This document shows positions 16,201-24,494 of a stretch of DNA of 64,000 nucleotides, piece after piece. Origin of the DNA: Rubrivivax sp. (lineage in GTDB: Bacteria > Pseudomonadota > Gammaproteobacteria > Burkholderiales > Burkholderiaceae_C); the NCBI GenBank assembly GCA_027485165.1, contig JAIXRN010000036.1, forward strand, positions 78,106-142,105. Reading direction: 5' to 3'. The notes under the pieces are model-generated. The model worked only from the letters and a program-made list of their open reading frames with translations, was not told where the DNA came from and ran no database searches. How positions within the stretch are numbered: position 1 is the stretch's first letter; each line of letters starts with the position of its first letter. The translations under genes were made by a program, and so were the position numbers.

Positions 16201-17073
16201 GTGGCGTGCATGTTTTTCCGAAGCCTGGCCGTGCTGGTGCTGGCCCTGATGCTGGGCGCCTGCTCGCCCCGCATGCTGCTGGTGCAGGGCATGGCCGACG
16301 AACTGGCCAGCCAGGGGCAGGCCAGTGAAGAAGACCTGGGGCTGGCGCGCGACGCGGCGGCCTTCTACCTGAAGCTTTCTGAATCGGTGCTGCAGCGCAC
16401 GCCCGGCCACGTGCCGCTGGCCACGTCCGTGGCTTCCGGTTTCACGCAGTACGCCTATGGCTTCGTCGCTTTTGACGCTGACCGGCTGGAAGCGCAGGAC
16501 GCGCGCGCCGCCCAGGCCCTGCGCCAGCGCGCAGCACGCCTGTACTGGCGTGCCCAGACCCATGCACTGGCCGCGCTGGAAGCGCAGCAACCGGGCTTTC
16601 GCCGGGCCCTGGCCAACGGCAGTGCACGGCTGCAGCCGCAGCAGGTGGCGCTGGCCTACTGGGGCGCCGCCGCCTGGGGTGCCGCCATTTCGCTGAGCAA
16701 GGACCAGCCCGACCGCGTGGCCGATCTACCCCTGGCCAGCGCCCTGGCCGGCCTGGCCTGGCAGACCGAGCCCGGCCATGGCCAGGGCGCACTGGCGGCC
16801 CTGATGGGCAGCTTCGAAGCCGCGCGCCCCGGCGGCAGCCCGCGACGGGCCCAGGACTACTTCGACCGCGCCACCGCCCTGGGCGCTGGCCGCAATGCGG
16901 GCGTGTTCGTCACGCGGGCCGAAGCGCTGGCCCTGCCGGCCGGCGACAGGCCAGCCTTTGAAGCCCTGCTGCGCCAGGCCCTGGCTGCTGCCGACACCCA
17001 GCCCGACCTGGCCAACCAGCTGATGGGCGAACGCGCCCGCTGGCTGCTGGCCACCGCCGACGACCGCTTCTGA
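16201..17073 (+). CDS. TRAP transporter TatT component, lipoprotein
   Basis: The protein has 290 residues. A lipoprotein signal (VLVLALMLGAC, Cys21) anchors it to a membrane from the periplasmic side. The remainder is alpha-helical with ASEEDLGLARDAAAFYLKLSESVL and YGFVAFDADRLE, as in the TRAP T-component family, which forms oligomers with a DctP-type binding protein and is thought to help deliver ligand across the periplasm. I chose GTG at 16201 because GAGG lies seven bases upstream; ATG at 16210 is the alternative. It precedes the binding protein by 14 bases. Confidence 0.85.
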   Translation: MACMFFRSLAVLVLALMLGACSPRMLLVQGMADELASQGQASEEDLGLARDAAAFYLKLSESVLQRTPGHVPLATSVASGFTQYAYGFVAFDADRLEAQDARAAQALRQRAARLYWRAQTHALAALEAQQPGFRRALANGSARLQPQQVALAYWGAAAWGAAISLSKDQPDRVADLPLASALAGLAWQTEPGHGQGALAALMGSFEAARPGGSPRRAQDYFDRATALGAGRNAGVFVTRAEALALPAGDRPAFEALLRQALAAADTQPDLANQLMGERARWLLATADDRF

Positions 17074-17087
17074 AGCTCCACCCGCCC

Positions 17088-18125
17088 ATGCCGCCCGACT
17101 TCGACATCCACCGCCGCCATACCGCGCTCTCACTCATCAGCCTGGCCCTGCCCGGCACCCCCGCCCTGGCCCAGGGCGGGCCGGCGGCCCAGCTGCGCAT
17201 CGGCACCCTGGTGCCGAAAAATTCGCTTTATCACCAGTCGCTGCTGGAACTGGGCGAAAGCTGGCGTGCCGCGCAGGGCGGGGGCGCACGCTTCGTCGTC
17301 TTCACCGACGGCAGCCAGGGCGGCGAAGCCGAGATCGCGCGTCGCATGCGCATCGGCCAGCTGCAAGGCGCGCTGATGAGCGTGGTCGGCCTGCGCGAGA
17401 TCGAGCCCACGGTGGCGGCGCTGCAGACCTTGCCCCTGCTGTTCCGCGACTGGGACGAGGTGGACTATGTGCGCGAGAAGATGCGCCCGGCGATGGAACA
17501 GCGCTTCCTGGCCAAGGGCTTCGTCATCGTCGGCTGGGGCGACGCCGGCTGGGTGCGCTTCTTCTCGAAGGAACCGGCCTTCAGGCCCGACGACTTCAAG
17601 CGCATGAAGTTCTTCGCCTGGGGTTCAGAACCCGAACAACAGGCCATCATGAAGAGCCTGGGCTACACCCCCGTGCCGCTGGAAACCGCCGACATCCTGC
17701 CCGCGCTGCAGACCGGCATGATCAACGTCGTGCCGTCCACGCCCTACTTCGCGCTGGCAGGGCAGGTGTTCAACACGGCGCCGAACATGCTGGAAATCAA
17801 CTGGGCGCCGATCGTCGGCGCCCTGGTGGTGACGCAGCGCGCCTGGGAAGCGATGACGCCGGCCGGCCAGCAGGCGCTGCGTGCAGCCGGGGAAAAGGCC
17901 GGCCTGCAGATGCGCGCGCAGGCCCGCAAGGAAGTCGATGAAGCCGTGGCCGCCATGCGCAAGCGCGGCCTGGTGGTGAACAAGCCGAACGCCGAGCAGA
18001 TGCGCGAATGGAATGCGCTGGCCGACAGCCTGTACCCCCGCATCCGCGGCAGCATGGTGCCGGCCGAAACCTTCGATGAGGTGTTCATGCACCTCAAGGC
18101 TTTCCGCTCGACGCGGGGGCGTTGA
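17088..18125 (+). CDS. dctP: TRAP transporter substrate-binding protein, DctP family
   Basis: The protein has 345 residues, a secreted solute receptor for a sodium-driven TRAP importer. After a signal ending TPALAQ, the mature part has LRIGTLVPKNSLYHQSLLEL and EIARRMRIGQLQGALMS, the normal start of DctP proteins. FIVGWGDAGWVRFFSK-like and LETADILPALQTGMINVVP follow, the latter in the ligand-binding region. An Arg that would pair with an organic-acid carboxylate cannot be fixed without alignment. It is paired with TatT upstream and overlaps the permease gene by TTGA at its stop. Confidence 0.88.
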   Translation: MPPDFDIHRRHTALSLISLALPGTPALAQGGPAAQLRIGTLVPKNSLYHQSLLELGESWRAAQGGGARFVVFTDGSQGGEAEIARRMRIGQLQGALMSVVGLREIEPTVAALQTLPLLFRDWDEVDYVREKMRPAMEQRFLAKGFVIVGWGDAGWVRFFSKEPAFRPDDFKRMKFFAWGSEPEQQAIMKSLGYTPVPLETADILPALQTGMINVVPSTPYFALAGQVFNTAPNMLEINWAPIVGALVVTQRAWEAMTPAGQQALRAAGEKAGLQMRAQARKEVDEAVAAMRKRGLVVNKPNAEQMREWNALADSLYPRIRGSMVPAETFDEVFMHLKAFRSTRGR

Positions 18126-20044
18126 GCTTGGCCGCAACGGTAGCGGGGGCGGGGCCGAACGGACCACCGGGGCCACCGTCGCCAGGTTCACCCCAAGCCG
18201 CGGCACGCGCGTGGCCGCACCGCTGGCCCGAAGCGCTGGCCGTGGCCGCGCTGGTGCTGATGACGCTGATCCCGCTGGTCGAAATCGCATTGCGCCCGCT
18301 GATGGGCCGCGGCGTGATGAACGCGCCCGTGCTGGTGCAGCACCTGGGCCTGGTGATGGCGATGTTCGGCGCGCTGGCGGCCGTCGGCAGCGGCCACCTC
18401 AGCACTCTGGGCAGCAGCCTGGGCCAGCTGGGCGGCGCGGCGCTGCGCCAGGCCGTGCACGCGCTGGCCTTTGGCGGCGCGGCGGTCATCTGCGGTGCGC
18501 TGGCACTGGCAGCCTGGCGCTTTGTCGACAGCGAACGCGGCGCCGCGCAGGAACTGGCCTACGGCCTGCCCGTGTGGTGGGTGCAGGCAGCGATGCCGCT
18601 GGGCTTCGCGCTGCTGGGCGGTCGTCTGGGTGCGTTCGCCATCGGCGCGGGCCACAGCACATGGCGCTTGCCAGTGCGCTGGGCCACAGCGCTGGGCCTG
18701 CCGCTGGCCGGCGCGCTGCTGGCCGCCTTGTTCGACGGCCAGGCACTGCCGCTGCTGCCGGCCGTGCTGGCCTTGCTGGCACTGCTGCTGGCCGGCGCGC
18801 CGATCTTCGCCGTGCTGGGCGGGCTGGCCCTGGCGCTGTTCTGGAGCGACCTGCTGCCGCTGGCGTCGGTACCCCTGTCGCACTACCAGATCACCGTCAA
18901 CCCTTCGCTGCCGGCGCTGCCGCTGTTCACGCTGGCTGGGCTGCTGCTGGCGCGCACCGGAGCGGCGCAGCGGCTGGGCGCGGTGTTCCTGGCATTGTTC
19001 GGTGGCGGGGTGCGCGGCACGGTGCTGGCCGTGGCGGTGCTGTGCTCGGGCTTCACCGCACTGACGGGCGGCAGCGGCGTCACCATCCTGGCGCTGGGCG
19101 GGCTGCTCTTGCCGATGCTGCTGAAGGCGGGCTACCCGGAACAGCGCGGCATCGGCCTGGTCACCAGCGCCAGCGCGCTGGGGGTGCTGCTGGCGCCATC
19201 GGTGCCCTTGATCATGTATGCCGTGATCGCGCGCGTGCCCATCGGCGACATGTTCCTGGCCGGCCTGCTGCCCGCCGCCGTGATGGTGGCCTGCCTGCTG
19301 CTGGTGGGCGGCTACCTGCGACGCGAACCGGGTGCCCCCACGGCCGCGGCCGCGCGGCCCGATGCGCGCCAGGCCCTGGCCGCTGCCTGGGCCGCGAAGT
19401 GGGAACTGGCCGCCCCGCTGGTGGCTGTGGGCGCGCTGGCCAGCGGGCTGGCCACGCCCACCGAAAGCGCGGCGCTGACCGCAGCCTACGCCGTGCTGAC
19501 GCAGGCCCTGGCCCACCGCGAACTGGGCTGGCGGCTGCTGGGCCGCACGCTGTCGGACTGCGTGCAGATCATCGGCGGCGTGATGCTGATCCTGGGCATG
19601 GCGCTGGCGTTGACGAACTTCATGGTCGACGCCGGCGTGCCCGACCGCGCAGTCGAATGGGTGCAGGGCGTGATTCCCAACAAGTACCTGTTCCTGCTGG
19701 CGCTGTGCGTGTTCCTGTTCGCCGCGGCGGCCCTGATGGAAATCTATGCCGCCATCGTGGTGCTGGTGCCGCTGCTGCTGCCGCTGGCACTGGCCTACGG
19801 CATCGACCCGCTGCACTTCGGCATCATCTTCCTGGCGGCGATGGAGGTCGGCTTCCTGTGCCCGCCGGCGGGCATGAACATCTACTTCGCTGCGGCGATG
19901 TTCGGCAAATCGATCGGCTATGTCGCGCGTTCGGTGCTGCCGGCCATGGCAGCCATCTTCCTGGGCACCCTGCTGATCGCCTGGCTACCCTGGCTGGCCA
20001 CGGCATTGCCGGCCTGGGCGGCGGGGCGGGCGGTGCCGGGGTGA
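18122..20044 (+). CDS. dctM: TRAP transporter permease, fused DctQ-DctM
   Basis: The protein has 640 residues, about 200 more than a plain DctM. The first part has four hydrophobic helices beginning ALAVAALVLMTLIPLVEIA, as in the small DctQ subunit; the remainder is the large permease with LCSGFTALTGGSGVTILALG and LCPPAGMNIYFAAAMFGKS. A fused permease is a known variant. The start is probably TTG at 18122 overlapping the dctP stop; no in-frame ATG fits before the first helix. The product imports an organic acid-like solute with sodium. Substrate unknown; proximity to the catabolic genes suggests but does not prove a link. Confidence 0.88.
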   Translation: MSLAATVAGAGPNGPPGPPSPGSPQAAARAWPHRWPEALAVAALVLMTLIPLVEIALRPLMGRGVMNAPVLVQHLGLVMAMFGALAAVGSGHLSTLGSSLGQLGGAALRQAVHALAFGGAAVICGALALAAWRFVDSERGAAQELAYGLPVWWVQAAMPLGFALLGGRLGAFAIGAGHSTWRLPVRWATALGLPLAGALLAALFDGQALPLLPAVLALLALLLAGAPIFAVLGGLALALFWSDLLPLASVPLSHYQITVNPSLPALPLFTLAGLLLARTGAAQRLGAVFLALFGGGVRGTVLAVAVLCSGFTALTGGSGVTILALGGLLLPMLLKAGYPEQRGIGLVTSASALGVLLAPSVPLIMYAVIARVPIGDMFLAGLLPAAVMVACLLLVGGYLRREPGAPTAAAARPDARQALAAAWAAKWELAAPLVAVGALASGLATPTESAALTAAYAVLTQALAHRELGWRLLGRTLSDCVQIIGGVMLILGMALALTNFMVDAGVPDRAVEWVQGVIPNKYLFLLALCVFLFAAAALMEIYAAIVVLVPLLLPLALAYGIDPLHFGIIFLAAMEVGFLCPPAGMNIYFAAAMFGKSIGYVARSVLPAMAAIFLGTLLIAWLPWLATALPAWAAGRAVPG

Positions 20045-20051
20045 GCAGGGG

Positions 20052-20089
20052 CTGACCCGCAGAACCACAGCTGTGGTGCGACGGGTCAG
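20052..20089. terminator. Hairpin between convergent dctM and hemY
   Basis: CTGACCCG (20052-20059) and CGGGTCAG (20082-20089) pair perfectly, and an inner ACCACAG/CTGTGGT stem (20064-20077) closes the structure. It lies between the dctM stop and the hemY stop, and its right arm contains the hemY stop codon. There is no long T-run, so it may act as a bidirectional, possibly Rho-assisted, terminator or 3'-end stabiliser. Confidence 0.6.
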
Positions 20090-21333
20090 TCGATGGCGGC
20101 CGCCGCGCGGTCGCATTCGGCGGCCCGCTCGGCCTGGCCTTCCTGCCGCGCCAGCACGGCCAGCTGGCGCCAGGCGGCGCGCCGCGTCTGGCCTGGCAGG
20201 CTGGCAGCGGCAGCGGCCTGTTCCAGCAGCTGGCGCGCCTTGCCCCACAGCTGCCGCTCGGCAAAGGCCTGCCCCACCGCTGCCACCACGGCGGGTTCCT
20301 GGCTGAAGGCCTGCGCGGCGCTTTCCAGGCGCGGCAGCCAATCCGGCCCGATGCCAGGGCAGGCTTCGATCAGGGCCAGGGCCACGGCCTCGCGGTCTTC
20401 ACGGCTCAGGTCGCACAGCCGGTCCCAGAACGGCCGCAGCCACTGCCGCCCGTCTTCATGCGCATGCAGCTGGGCCGCGCGCAGGGCCGCGCGGGCGCTG
20501 ACGCTGGCGTCGCGCCGGTCGGCCGCGTCGAGCTGGCCCCACAGGCGGCGCAGCTGCTGGGCGTCGTGCACGCCTTCCAGGGCTTCGGCCGCCAGCGACC
20601 GCAGCAGGCTTTGCGCCACCACCGGCGAAAAAGCCTGGTGGTTGGCCAGCAGCCGCGCCATGTGCAGGGCTTCCAGCGGCTGGCGGGCCATGCGCGCGGC
20701 CTGCAGCTTCAGCCGCAGGGCCTGGGTGCGCCGCGCCGCGCCGGGCGGCAGCTGCCCGAGCAGGTCCAGCGCGCGTTCGGCATCGCGGTCTTCCAGCGCC
20801 CATTCGGCCGCCAGCATGCGGGCTGCATCGTCGGCCGGCTGCAGGCTGCCGGGCTTGCGCGGCTGCGCCAGCGCCAGGGCCAGCAGCCGGTCGCGCTGCG
20901 GCCGGTCCTGCAGTCGGTGCAGGCTGCCCGCGGCCAGCAGCTGGGCCAGCAGGCGGAAGTCGCCGTCGGCCTGCAGGGCCGGCGTGTCGGCCTGGATCGC
21001 CAGCGCCCTTTCGGCAGCCTTCCTGGCGCGGCCGTAGCGCGCGCTGAAGAATTCGGCCAGGGCTTCGCGAAAAGCCAGCTGCGCGGCCTGTTCGCGCCGC
21101 TGTGCGCGCCATTCGCTGGCGCGCCGCGGCAGGCTCCACAGCGTGCTGACGGCCTGTGCCACCAGCACGCCCAGCACGCAGCTGCCCAGCAGCAGGATGA
21201 AGAACAGATTCAGCGACAGGTCGGTGCGCCAGCCATGCCAGTAGAAGGTGACCAGCCCGTCGTTGCCGCCCAGCAGCGTGGCCGCGACCACGGCCACTGT
21301 GAACAGCAGCACCAGCCAGACGATGCCCCGCAT
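20086..21333 (-). CDS. hemY: HemY-like inner-membrane TPR protein
   Basis: The protein has 415 residues, the proteobacterial HemY of the hem operon (not the Gram-positive protoporphyrinogen oxidase of the same name). Two N-terminal membrane helices (about residues 4-21 and 39-64, with GLVTFYWHGWRTDLSLN between) match the HemY N-terminal domain, and an alpha-helical, Ala/Leu-rich TPR-like periplasmic part follows. Its exact role in tetrapyrrole metabolism is not settled. It is last of hemC-hemD-hemX-hemY, 15 bases after hemX. Confidence 0.9.
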   Translation of the reverse strand: MRGIVWLVLLFTVAVVAATLLGGNDGLVTFYWHGWRTDLSLNLFFILLLGSCVLGVLVAQAVSTLWSLPRRASEWRAQRREQAAQLAFREALAEFFSARYGRARKAAERALAIQADTPALQADGDFRLLAQLLAAGSLHRLQDRPQRDRLLALALAQPRKPGSLQPADDAARMLAAEWALEDRDAERALDLLGQLPPGAARRTQALRLKLQAARMARQPLEALHMARLLANHQAFSPVVAQSLLRSLAAEALEGVHDAQQLRRLWGQLDAADRRDASVSARAALRAAQLHAHEDGRQWLRPFWDRLCDLSREDREAVALALIEACPGIGPDWLPRLESAAQAFSQEPAVVAAVGQAFAERQLWGKARQLLEQAAAAASLPGQTRRAAWRQLAVLARQEGQAERAAECDRAAAAID

Positions 21334-21348
21334 GCGCCGGCCCGCCCT

Positions 21349-22593
21349 TCAGCGCCCGGCCGCAGCCGTGGCAATGGCGGCCAGGGTGGCGTCGGGCCGG
21401 GGCACCGTCACCGCCCGCGCTTCCAGGGCCACTTGCTTCAGCAGTTCGCTGCCCTGCTGCACACGGCGCACGCTGCGGTCGAAGTAGCGGTCCAGCGCCA
21501 GCTGGGCGTCGCGCAGGTCGGCCTGGGCGGTGTCGAACTGGCGCGACAGCAGGGCCAGGCGCGCGTTCAACAGGCGCAGCTTCAGGTTTTCGCGCAGGAA
21601 CCAGGCTTGTTCGGGCGCCAGCAGCATGGCCTCGGGCGCGTCGATGCGCGTCACGCGCACGAGGCTCTTCACTTCGCCCCAGACATGGGCCATCAGGTCC
21701 TGCCCGCGCTGACCGATCAGGCGTGCCCAGGGGCTGGCCTGGGCCGACGGGTCGGCTTCGCTGGCGGCCGGGGCTGGCGGGGCCGCCGCCTGCGCCTTGG
21801 CGCTGCTGCTGGCCCCACCCGCTGCACTGGCCGCAGGGTCCCCGGCCGTGGCGCTGCTGGCGGCCGCGCCGGCCTGGGCCGCTGCCGGGGGCGGCTGCTG
21901 CGCCCGGCCAGTGCGGCGTTCGATCTGGGACGCCAGCGGCAGGTCGTCGACCAGGCGGATCAGCTCGTCCAGGCGCAGCGTCAGCACACCGATGTCCGAG
22001 CTGCCCGAAGCCCGCACACGGTCCAGGTCCTGCGCCACGGCGCGGCGCACGCGTTCCAGCCGCGGCTGGTTGTGGCGCGCCAGGCGTTCGTCGGTCTGGC
22101 GCAGCGTCAGCACCAGCGGGTCAACGCTGCCGGTGATGGCGCTTTGCTGCAGCGCCACGCGCAGTGCGCTGTCAATGTCGGCCAGGATGTTCTCGTCGCG
22201 CGACCGAGCCAGCGACTGCAGCATCTCTTCGAACTGGTTGCGCTGCAGGCTGGTTTCGGCCACCCGTGCGTCCAGCAGGGCCACGCGGCCGGCCACTTCA
22301 CGCGCCACGGCTTCGGCCTGGCGCGCCAGAGTGCGGGCCTCGGTGGCCTGGCTGCCGCTGTCTTGCTGGCGCTTGACGAGTTCCACTTCCAGGGCCTTCA
22401 CCCGCTGCTGGGTGGCCCAGGCGAAGGCCAGCGCGGCACTGGCCAGCACGGCCAGCAGCACGGCGCCGGCGGCGATCCAGCGCCCTGCACCGGGCACGGA
22501 GGCCGATGGGGCCGGCGCGGCGTCGGCCTTCGGGGCAGGCTCGGCCGCGGCAGGGGGCTGCGGCACGGGCTTCGGGGGATCGGCGTCGGTCAA
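21349..22593 (-). CDS. hemX: HemX-like protein (uroporphyrinogen-III C-methyltransferase-related membrane protein)
   Basis: About 414 residues. A Pro/Ala-rich cytoplasmic tail precedes one membrane helix (residues about 38-58, AAGAVLLAVLASAALAFAW), then coiled-coil (VKALEVELVKRQQD; LARQAEAVAREVAG) and the HemX domain with NILADIDSALRVALQQSAI. A long Ala/Gly/Pro-rich insert lies in the middle. Despite the family name, it has no methyltransferase motif. The reading frame has no ATG near its beginning: I chose TTG at 22593 (MTDADPP), 28 bases after the hemD stop, without a clear Shine-Dalgarno, so the start is uncertain. Open frame continues upstream through hemD, but there the composition is that of a shadow frame. 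Confidence 0.8.
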   Translation of the reverse strand: MTDADPPKPVPQPPAAAEPAPKADAAPAPSASVPGAGRWIAAGAVLLAVLASAALAFAWATQQRVKALEVELVKRQQDSGSQATEARTLARQAEAVAREVAGRVALLDARVAETSLQRNQFEEMLQSLARSRDENILADIDSALRVALQQSAITGSVDPLVLTLRQTDERLARHNQPRLERVRRAVAQDLDRVRASGSSDIGVLTLRLDELIRLVDDLPLASQIERRTGRAQQPPPAAAQAGAAASSATAGDPAASAAGGASSSAKAQAAAPPAPAASEADPSAQASPWARLIGQRGQDLMAHVWGEVKSLVRVTRIDAPEAMLLAPEQAWFLRENLKLRLLNARLALLSRQFDTAQADLRDAQLALDRYFDRSVRRVQQGSELLKQVALEARAVTVPRPDATLAAIATAAAGR

Positions 22594-22621
22594 GGGTGCG
22601 GCGTTCGTCTGCGGCCAGATT

Positions 22622-23431
22622 CTAGGGACGGCGCGCCTTCTTGCGGCCGGCAGCCGGGTCGGCCAACCAGCTGGCCACCGCCTGCACGTTGGCCTCGACT
22701 TCGTGCACGCTGCCGAAGCCGGCGCTGCGGGCGGTCTGCACGATGCGCGGGTGCGAAGCCAGCGCACGGCTGCGCGACCAGTCGGCCGGCGGCTGGCGCT
22801 GCTGGCCCAGCTGGCGCAGGTAGCCGATGGCTTCGCTGCTGCTGAAATGCCAGACATGGTCTTCAGGTTCGGCCAGGGCTTCGTCCAGCAGCACGCGGCC
22901 GGCGATGTCCAGCCGCGGCGGGCAGCGCCGGTAGGCGGCGACGAAGTCGACTTCAGCCCCGCGCGCGCGCAGCGCATCGGCCAGCCAGTCGCGGCCTTCT
23001 TCGCCCCGTACCACCAGCACGCGCCGGCCCGACCAGGGGCGGAACTGCAGCTCTTCCCACAAGCCTTCGGAGTCGTAGTTCTTCGACTCGGGCGGCGGTT
23101 CCACCAGCGCCGTGCGCACCACACCCGCTGCCATCAGCGCCGCAGTGGTGCCGGGCCCAGTCGAAGCCGCCCACACGCCTGCAGGCCAGACCGCCGGTTC
23201 GCCCGGCCGCAGCGAGGGACCCGCGGCAAAGAAGTACTGCACGGCATTGGCGCTGACGAACACGGCCATCGTGTAGACGCCCAGCCGACCCCAGGCCTGG
23301 CGAACGGGCGCGGTGTCCCCCAGGGGTTCGATGTGCATCAGCGGCAGGGCTTGCGCTTCCACGCCCAGCGCCTGCAGCCGTGTCACCCAGGGTGCGGCCT
23401 GCCCCAGCGGCCGGGTGACGATCAGCTTCAC
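22622..23431 (-). CDS. hemD: Uroporphyrinogen-III synthase
   Basis: The protein has 269 residues and closes hydroxymethylbilane to uroporphyrinogen III, with ring D inversion. The N-terminal [18 protein letters not shown] and the middle [12 protein letters not shown] are typical of Hem[17 protein letters not shown] and [20 protein letters not shown] follow. The family is poorly conserved, but the position directly after hemC with a 4-base ATGA overlap makes the assignment secure. The C-terminus ends in a basic tail (GRKKARRP). Confidence 0.93.
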   Translation of the reverse strand: MKLIVTRPLGQAAPWVTRLQALGVEAQALPLMHIEPLGDTAPVRQAWGRLGVYTMAVFVSANAVQYFFAAGPSLRPGEPAVWPAGVWAASTGPGTTAALMAAGVVRTALVEPPPESKNYDSEGLWEELQFRPWSGRRVLVVRGEEGRDWLADALRARGAEVDFVAAYRRCPPRLDIAGRVLLDEALAEPEDHVWHFSSSEAIGYLRQLGQQRQPPADWSRSRALASHPRIVQTARSAGFGSVHEVEANVQAVASWLADPAAGRKKARRP

Positions 23432-24381
23432 GGTGCGGGCGGCGGCAGGTAGCTGCCCGCGCCCAGCGCGCGCAGTGCCTGGGCTGCCTGTTCGCCCAGA
23501 GCGCGCGCGGCGGCTTCGCTGTCCACGGCTTGCGGGATGTCGGCCTGCACCTGGGCGCGCAGCAGCGGGCGCTTCACGTCCACGCTGTCGCCCAGCGCCG
23601 CCACGAGCTGCAGGGTGCCGCCCTGCCAGGTGGCATGCGCCGCCAGCGGCATGCTGCAGCTGCCGCCGAGTGCTCGCGAGACCGCACGTTCTGCATGCGC
23701 GGCCAGGAAGGTGGGGATGTGGATGGTCTGGCGCAGCAGTGCGCGCAGTTCGGTCGCGTCTTCACGCACCTCGATGCCCAGTGCGCCCTGACCGGCGGCC
23801 GGGATCATCTGCGTGGGTTCGAAGCGGCTGCGGATGCGCTCGGCCAGCTGCAGCCGCATCAGCCCGGCGGCGGCCAGCACGATGGCGTCGAAGCCGCCTT
23901 CGTCCAGCTTGCGCAGCCGCGTGTCCAGGTTGCCGCGCAGGGGTTCGATCTGCAGGTCCGGGCGCAGCGCCATCAGCTGCGTCACGCGGCGCAGGCTGCT
24001 GGTGCCCACCACCGCGCCCTGAGGCAGGTCGTGCACGCTGGCGTAGCGCGGGCTGACGAAGGCGTCTCGCGGGTCTTCGCGTTCCCACACCGCTGCCAGC
24101 ACGAAGCCTTCGGGCAGGTCCATGGGCACGTCTTTCAGCGAATGCACGGCCAGGTGGGCCTGGCCCTGTTCGAGCGCGGTTTCCAGTTCCTTCACGAACA
24201 GGCCCTTGCCACCCACCTTGCTGAGCGCGCGGTCCAGGATCTGGTCGCCCCGGGTCGTCATGCCCAGCAGTTCGACAGCCAGGCCAAAACGCGCCGTCAG
24301 CGCGTCGCGCACATGTTCGGCTTGCCACAGGGCCAGGCGGCTTTCGCGGGTGGCGATGATGGTGGGGGTGTGCAGGCTCAT
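23428..24381 (-). CDS. hemC: Hydroxymethylbilane synthase (porphobilinogen deaminase)
   Basis: The protein has 317 residues and polymerises four porphobilinogens. It starts with [16 protein letters not shown] and holds the family signature with the dipyrromethane-binding Cys242 in [27 protein letters not shown] and [11 protein letters not shown] contribute the acidic and arginine residues of the active site. The start codon lies six bases after a GATAAT box and has no Shine-Dalgarno. It is the first gene of the hem operon and diverges from ppc, the usual betaproteobacterial arrangement. Confidence 0.97.
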   Translation of the reverse strand: MSLHTPTIIATRESRLALWQAEHVRDALTARFGLAVELLGMTTRGDQILDRALSKVGGKGLFVKELETALEQGQAHLAVHSLKDVPMDLPEGFVLAAVWEREDPRDAFVSPRYASVHDLPQGAVVGTSSLRRVTQLMALRPDLQIEPLRGNLDTRLRKLDEGGFDAIVLAAAGLMRLQLAERIRSRFEPTQMIPAAGQGALGIEVREDATELRALLRQTIHIPTFLAAHAERAVSRALGGSCSMPLAAHATWQGGTLQLVAALGDSVDVKRPLLRAQVQADIPQAVDSEAAARALGEQAAQALRALGAGSYLPPPAP

Positions 24382-24387
24382 TGCTGC

Positions 24388-24393
24388 ATTATC
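24388..24393 (-). promoter_or_regulatory. -10-like box six bases before hemC
   Basis: GATAAT on the minus strand ends six bases before the hemC ATG. Transcription would start at or beside the ATG, giving a leaderless message. No clear -35 box is seen. The remainder of the divergent hemC-ppc gap (to 24494) must also hold the ppc promoter, which I cannot fix. Confidence 0.5.
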
Positions 24394-24494
24394 GCCAGCG
24401 CTGCCGGCCCCCAGGGGCCACCGGCGGCAGGCCGACGGGCATGCCGCTTGCGTACATCATGGGTAACTTGGTTACGCACTTTGGAGCGACACCC

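Noticed and set aside
21349..23124. A single longer hemX protein reaching back through hemD
   Set aside because: The upstream part overlaps hemD fully in another frame and reads Trp/Arg/Ala-rich noise.
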